A DNA stretch of 8,109 nt from the NCBI GenBank assembly GCA_026989045.1, contig JALSJY010000244.1:1-8109 (forward strand), given 5' to 3'. The position numbers and the translations under genes are program-made. This document shows positions 6,681-8,109 of the stretch, piece after piece (the stretch's first letter is position 1; each line of letters opens with the position of its first letter). The notes under the pieces were generated by a model that saw only the letters and a list, made by a program, of their open reading frames with translations, did not search any database and was not told where the DNA came from. The DNA is from Hyphomicrobiales bacterium (lineage in GTDB: Bacteria; Pseudomonadota; Alphaproteobacteria; Rhizobiales; Devosiaceae).

Positions 6681-7823
6681 TTATGGCCGGGGTAAAAACC
6701 CGGTCATTTTTTTAAGTGCTTGCTCAATATCTTCCTTTTTACCTGCAAATGAAAAGCGCACATATTCATCGCCATTCACCCTGTCAAAATCTGCCCCCGG
6801 AGTTGCACCAACGCCAATTGAGGCCAACATATTTTGACAAAATTCAAAGCTGTTATTGGTGAATTTTGAAGCATCAACATAGCAATAAAAAGCTCCATCT
6901 GCTGGTTTCACTCCCTCAAATCCCAAATCTATAAGTCCATTTGTCAAAATATCACGATTATTCTGATATTGTTGTTTTTGGTTTTGATAATAATCTATTT
7001 CTTCAAGGGCTATAATTGCCGCCGTCTGACTTAAACTTGGAGCAGAAATAAACATATTTTGCTGCAACATTTCAATTTTCCTTAGAAATTTATCAGGCAA
7101 AATTAGCCAACCTATTCTATATCCAGTCAAGCAAAAATATTTAGAGAAACTGTTTACTACAATGGTTTGGCTATCAAATTCTAATGCGGTTAATGGTTTT
7201 TGACTATAATCAAGCCCTGTATAAATCTCATCAGAAATCAATTGCACGCCAAGCTTCTTGCAGGTTTTAATTATTTTTTTAAACTCATCTCTAGGAATAG
7301 AGGCGCCAGTTGGGTTAGCAGGAGAGGCAAAAAGCAAACCATCAAAAGGTTCTTTTTTATATGCAATCTCAATGTCACTTGCGCTTAAACGCCATTGATT
7401 TTCAGCTCTTAGAGCAATCTCTACTGGTTTAAAGCCTAGGCCATTTAAAATATTCAAATATGCAGGATATCCAGGTCGAGTGAGCGCAATAGAACTGCCT
7501 GTTTCAAATGCTCCTAAAAATGCTAATAAAAAGCCAGAGGAAGATCCCATTGTAATGACAATATTATTTGCATCAATTTTAACTCCGTGGTGCAGTGCAT
7601 AAAAATCACATAGCGATTCTCGTAAATCAATATTTCCTTTAGCATGTGTATAGGTTTGAGGATTTGGCAGCGCCTTCTTTACGGCTTCAATAACCCTTGG
7701 CGCTGGACTGCCTCCAGGTTCGCCAACTTCTAAATGATATATTTTTTGCCCCTGTGCTTCAAGCTGTTTGGCTTTTGCAAAAATTTCTAGGGCTAAAAAT
7801 GGCAGAAGCGAGTCTTTATTCAT
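6681..7823 (-). CDS. PLP-dependent class I/II aminotransferase, substrate unknown
   Basis: Cytosolic fold-type I aminotransferase that moves an amino group between an amino acid and a 2-oxo acid through pyridoxal phosphate. The 380-residue length is normal for the family. The landmarks run in order: EVGEPG near the N-terminus (32-37), the cofactor phosphate-binding turn MGSSSG (92-97), Tyr119 in RPGYP, NPTG (Asn170) for the PLP ring oxygen, Asp198 and Tyr201 (SDEIYTG), the Schiff-base Lys228 in SFSKYF, Arg236 (GYRIGW) and the substrate carboxylate Arg356 (YVRFSFAG). The N-terminal start and the GSSSGFLLAF stretch resemble an alphaproteobacterial clade usually annotated only as aminotransferase near rne, so I give no gene symbol and no substrate; aspartate or aromatic amino acids are possible. 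The ATG at 7821-7823 has only a weak GGAC before it. It converges on rne and is divergent from the gene at 7955. Confidence 0.9.
   Translation of the reverse strand: MNKDSLLPFLALEIFAKAKQLEAQGQKIYHLEVGEPGGSPAPRVIEAVKKALPNPQTYTHAKGNIDLRESLCDFYALHHGVKIDANNIVITMGSSSGFLLAFLGAFETGSSIALTRPGYPAYLNILNGLGFKPVEIALRAENQWRLSASDIEIAYKKEPFDGLLFASPANPTGASIPRDEFKKIIKTCKKLGVQLISDEIYTGLDYSQKPLTALEFDSQTIVVNSFSKYFCLTGYRIGWLILPDKFLRKIEMLQQNMFISAPSLSQTAAIIALEEIDYYQNQKQQYQNNRDILTNGLIDLGFEGVKPADGAFYCYVDASKFTNNSFEFCQNMLASIGVGATPGADFDRVNGDEYVRFSFAGKKEDIEQALKKMTGFLPRP
6683..6713 (+). terminator. Rho-independent terminator of rne, likely bidirectional
   Basis: A 9-bp stem (6683-6691 with 6699-6707, one G-U pair, core CCGGG/CCCGG), a 7-base loop and a T-run at 6707-6713 follow the rne stop by 27 bases. 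Read on the minus strand the same stem is followed by AATTTTATT, so it may also end the convergent aminotransferase transcript. The stem lies inside the last codons of that gene, where it encodes TGFLPRP. Confidence 0.85.
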
Positions 7824-7925
7824 TTAAATGTCCAATATTTGCAAAACTATTTTCAAAAAATGATTTAAAAGATTTTAATGTGTAAGGAATTGAGGATATA
7901 CTAACCAATTAGCGTTAATGCTAGC

Positions 7926-7931
7926 TATAAT
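7926..7931 (+). promoter_or_regulatory. Probable -10 box (TATAAT) of the 7955 gene
   Basis: TATAAT matches the sigma-70 -10 consensus exactly and sits 23 bases before the start codon, which implies a short leader of about 15-20 bases. There is no TTGACA-like -35 at 16-18 bases upstream and no extended -10 TG, so the promoter may need an activator, or the match may be chance in AT-rich DNA. Confidence 0.5.
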
Positions 7932-7942
7932 TAAATAAATTT

Positions 7943-7946
7943 AGGA
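7943..7946 (+). promoter_or_regulatory. Ribosome binding site (AGGA) of the 7955 gene
   Basis: AGGA lies 8 bases before the ATG at 7955, a normal distance. Together with the TATAAT just upstream it is the main support for calling the truncated frame that follows a real gene. Confidence 0.55.
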
Positions 7947-7954
7947 TTTCCTTG

Positions 7955-8109
7955 ATGTTTAAACTTGTCAATATTTTATTTGCCGCAGTAATTATTCTAG
8001 CAATCAGCATGTTAGCACTTGTTGTTACACGGACTGAGCCTAGCTTAAACGAAAGCACAATAAGAAATGTCATCGAAGAAATGCAGATAGCTGATTCTAA
8101 TGCGGGTGA
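7955..8109 (+). CDS. Start of a membrane-anchored or exported protein, unidentified (C-terminus outside window)
   Basis: An ATG-started frame stays open for 51 codons and two bases to the window edge. The protein begins MFKLVNILFAAVIILAISML: one lysine, then a hydrophobic run to about residue 24. This reads as a signal anchor or uncleaved signal peptide, followed by a polar, partly acidic region (residues 26-51) that looks exported. No cleavage motif or lipobox cysteine is clear. TATAAT and AGGA stand in good positions upstream. I do not recognise the family from this fragment. From memory, a DsbA-family oxidoreductase lies near rne in some relatives, and the helix starting LNESTIRNVIEEM would fit the N-terminal part of such a protein, but no CxxC is visible and this is only a guess. 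Confidence 0.6.
   Translation, partial: MFKLVNILFAAVIILAISMLALVVTRTEPSLNESTIRNVIEEMQIADSNAG

Larger units (their letters stand above)
7824..7954. other. Divergent spacer upstream of the aminotransferase and the 7955 gene
   Basis: This 131-bp AT-rich gap must carry promoters for both flanking genes. The plus strand shows a perfect TATAAT. On the minus strand I saw no convincing box pair; TTGGTT and TTGAAA hexamers are present but lack a matching -10. No gene or repeat was seen. Confidence 0.5.

Overview
The window comes from an AT-rich alphaproteobacterium (well under half G+C by eye, lower still between genes). The assignment rests on the proteins. RNase E carries an acidic insertion inside its S1 domain and ends in a Gly-Trp-Trp tail, as in alphaproteobacterial RNase E. 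PBP1A has a CxxC just before its KTG box. The amidase and PBP1A genes lie head to tail and divergent from rne, an order I recall from Rhizobiales and relatives. I cannot name a genus.

Layout. Positions 1-2015 (minus) hold the first 671 codons of a bifunctional class A penicillin-binding protein (mrcA/ponA); the window stops just before its KTG motif. Positions 2140-3426 (minus) encode a secreted AMIN-Amidase_3 N-acetylmuramoyl-L-alanine amidase (amiC type), 124 bp upstream of mrcA and probably in the same operon. Positions 3427-4051 form a 625-bp AT-rich divergent control region with two adjacent dyads and, nearer rne, small hairpins that would fold in the rne leader. Positions 4052-6655 (plus) encode a full-length RNase E of 867 residues. 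A hairpin plus T-tract at 6683-6713 terminates rne and also encodes the last codons of the convergent aminotransferase (6681-7823, minus). Positions 7824-7954 are a second divergent spacer with a perfect TATAAT box. From 7955 to the window end is the start of a plus-strand gene for a membrane-anchored or secreted protein, which I cannot identify.

How the genes fit together. The amidase cuts peptide side chains from peptidoglycan during cell separation, while PBP1A polymerises and cross-links new glycan, so the minus-strand pair is a cell-wall unit. RNase E is the scaffold and endonuclease of the RNA degradosome, with a catalytic half, two arginine-rich blocks in a disordered tail and a probable PNPase-binding C-terminus. 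The aminotransferase is a separate metabolic gene that converges on rne.

I found no mobile element, tRNA, rRNA, CRISPR array or evident novel system. The points most worth checking are the structured rne leader and upstream dyads, the modular acidic/arginine-rich tail of RNase E, and the terminator embedded in a coding end.
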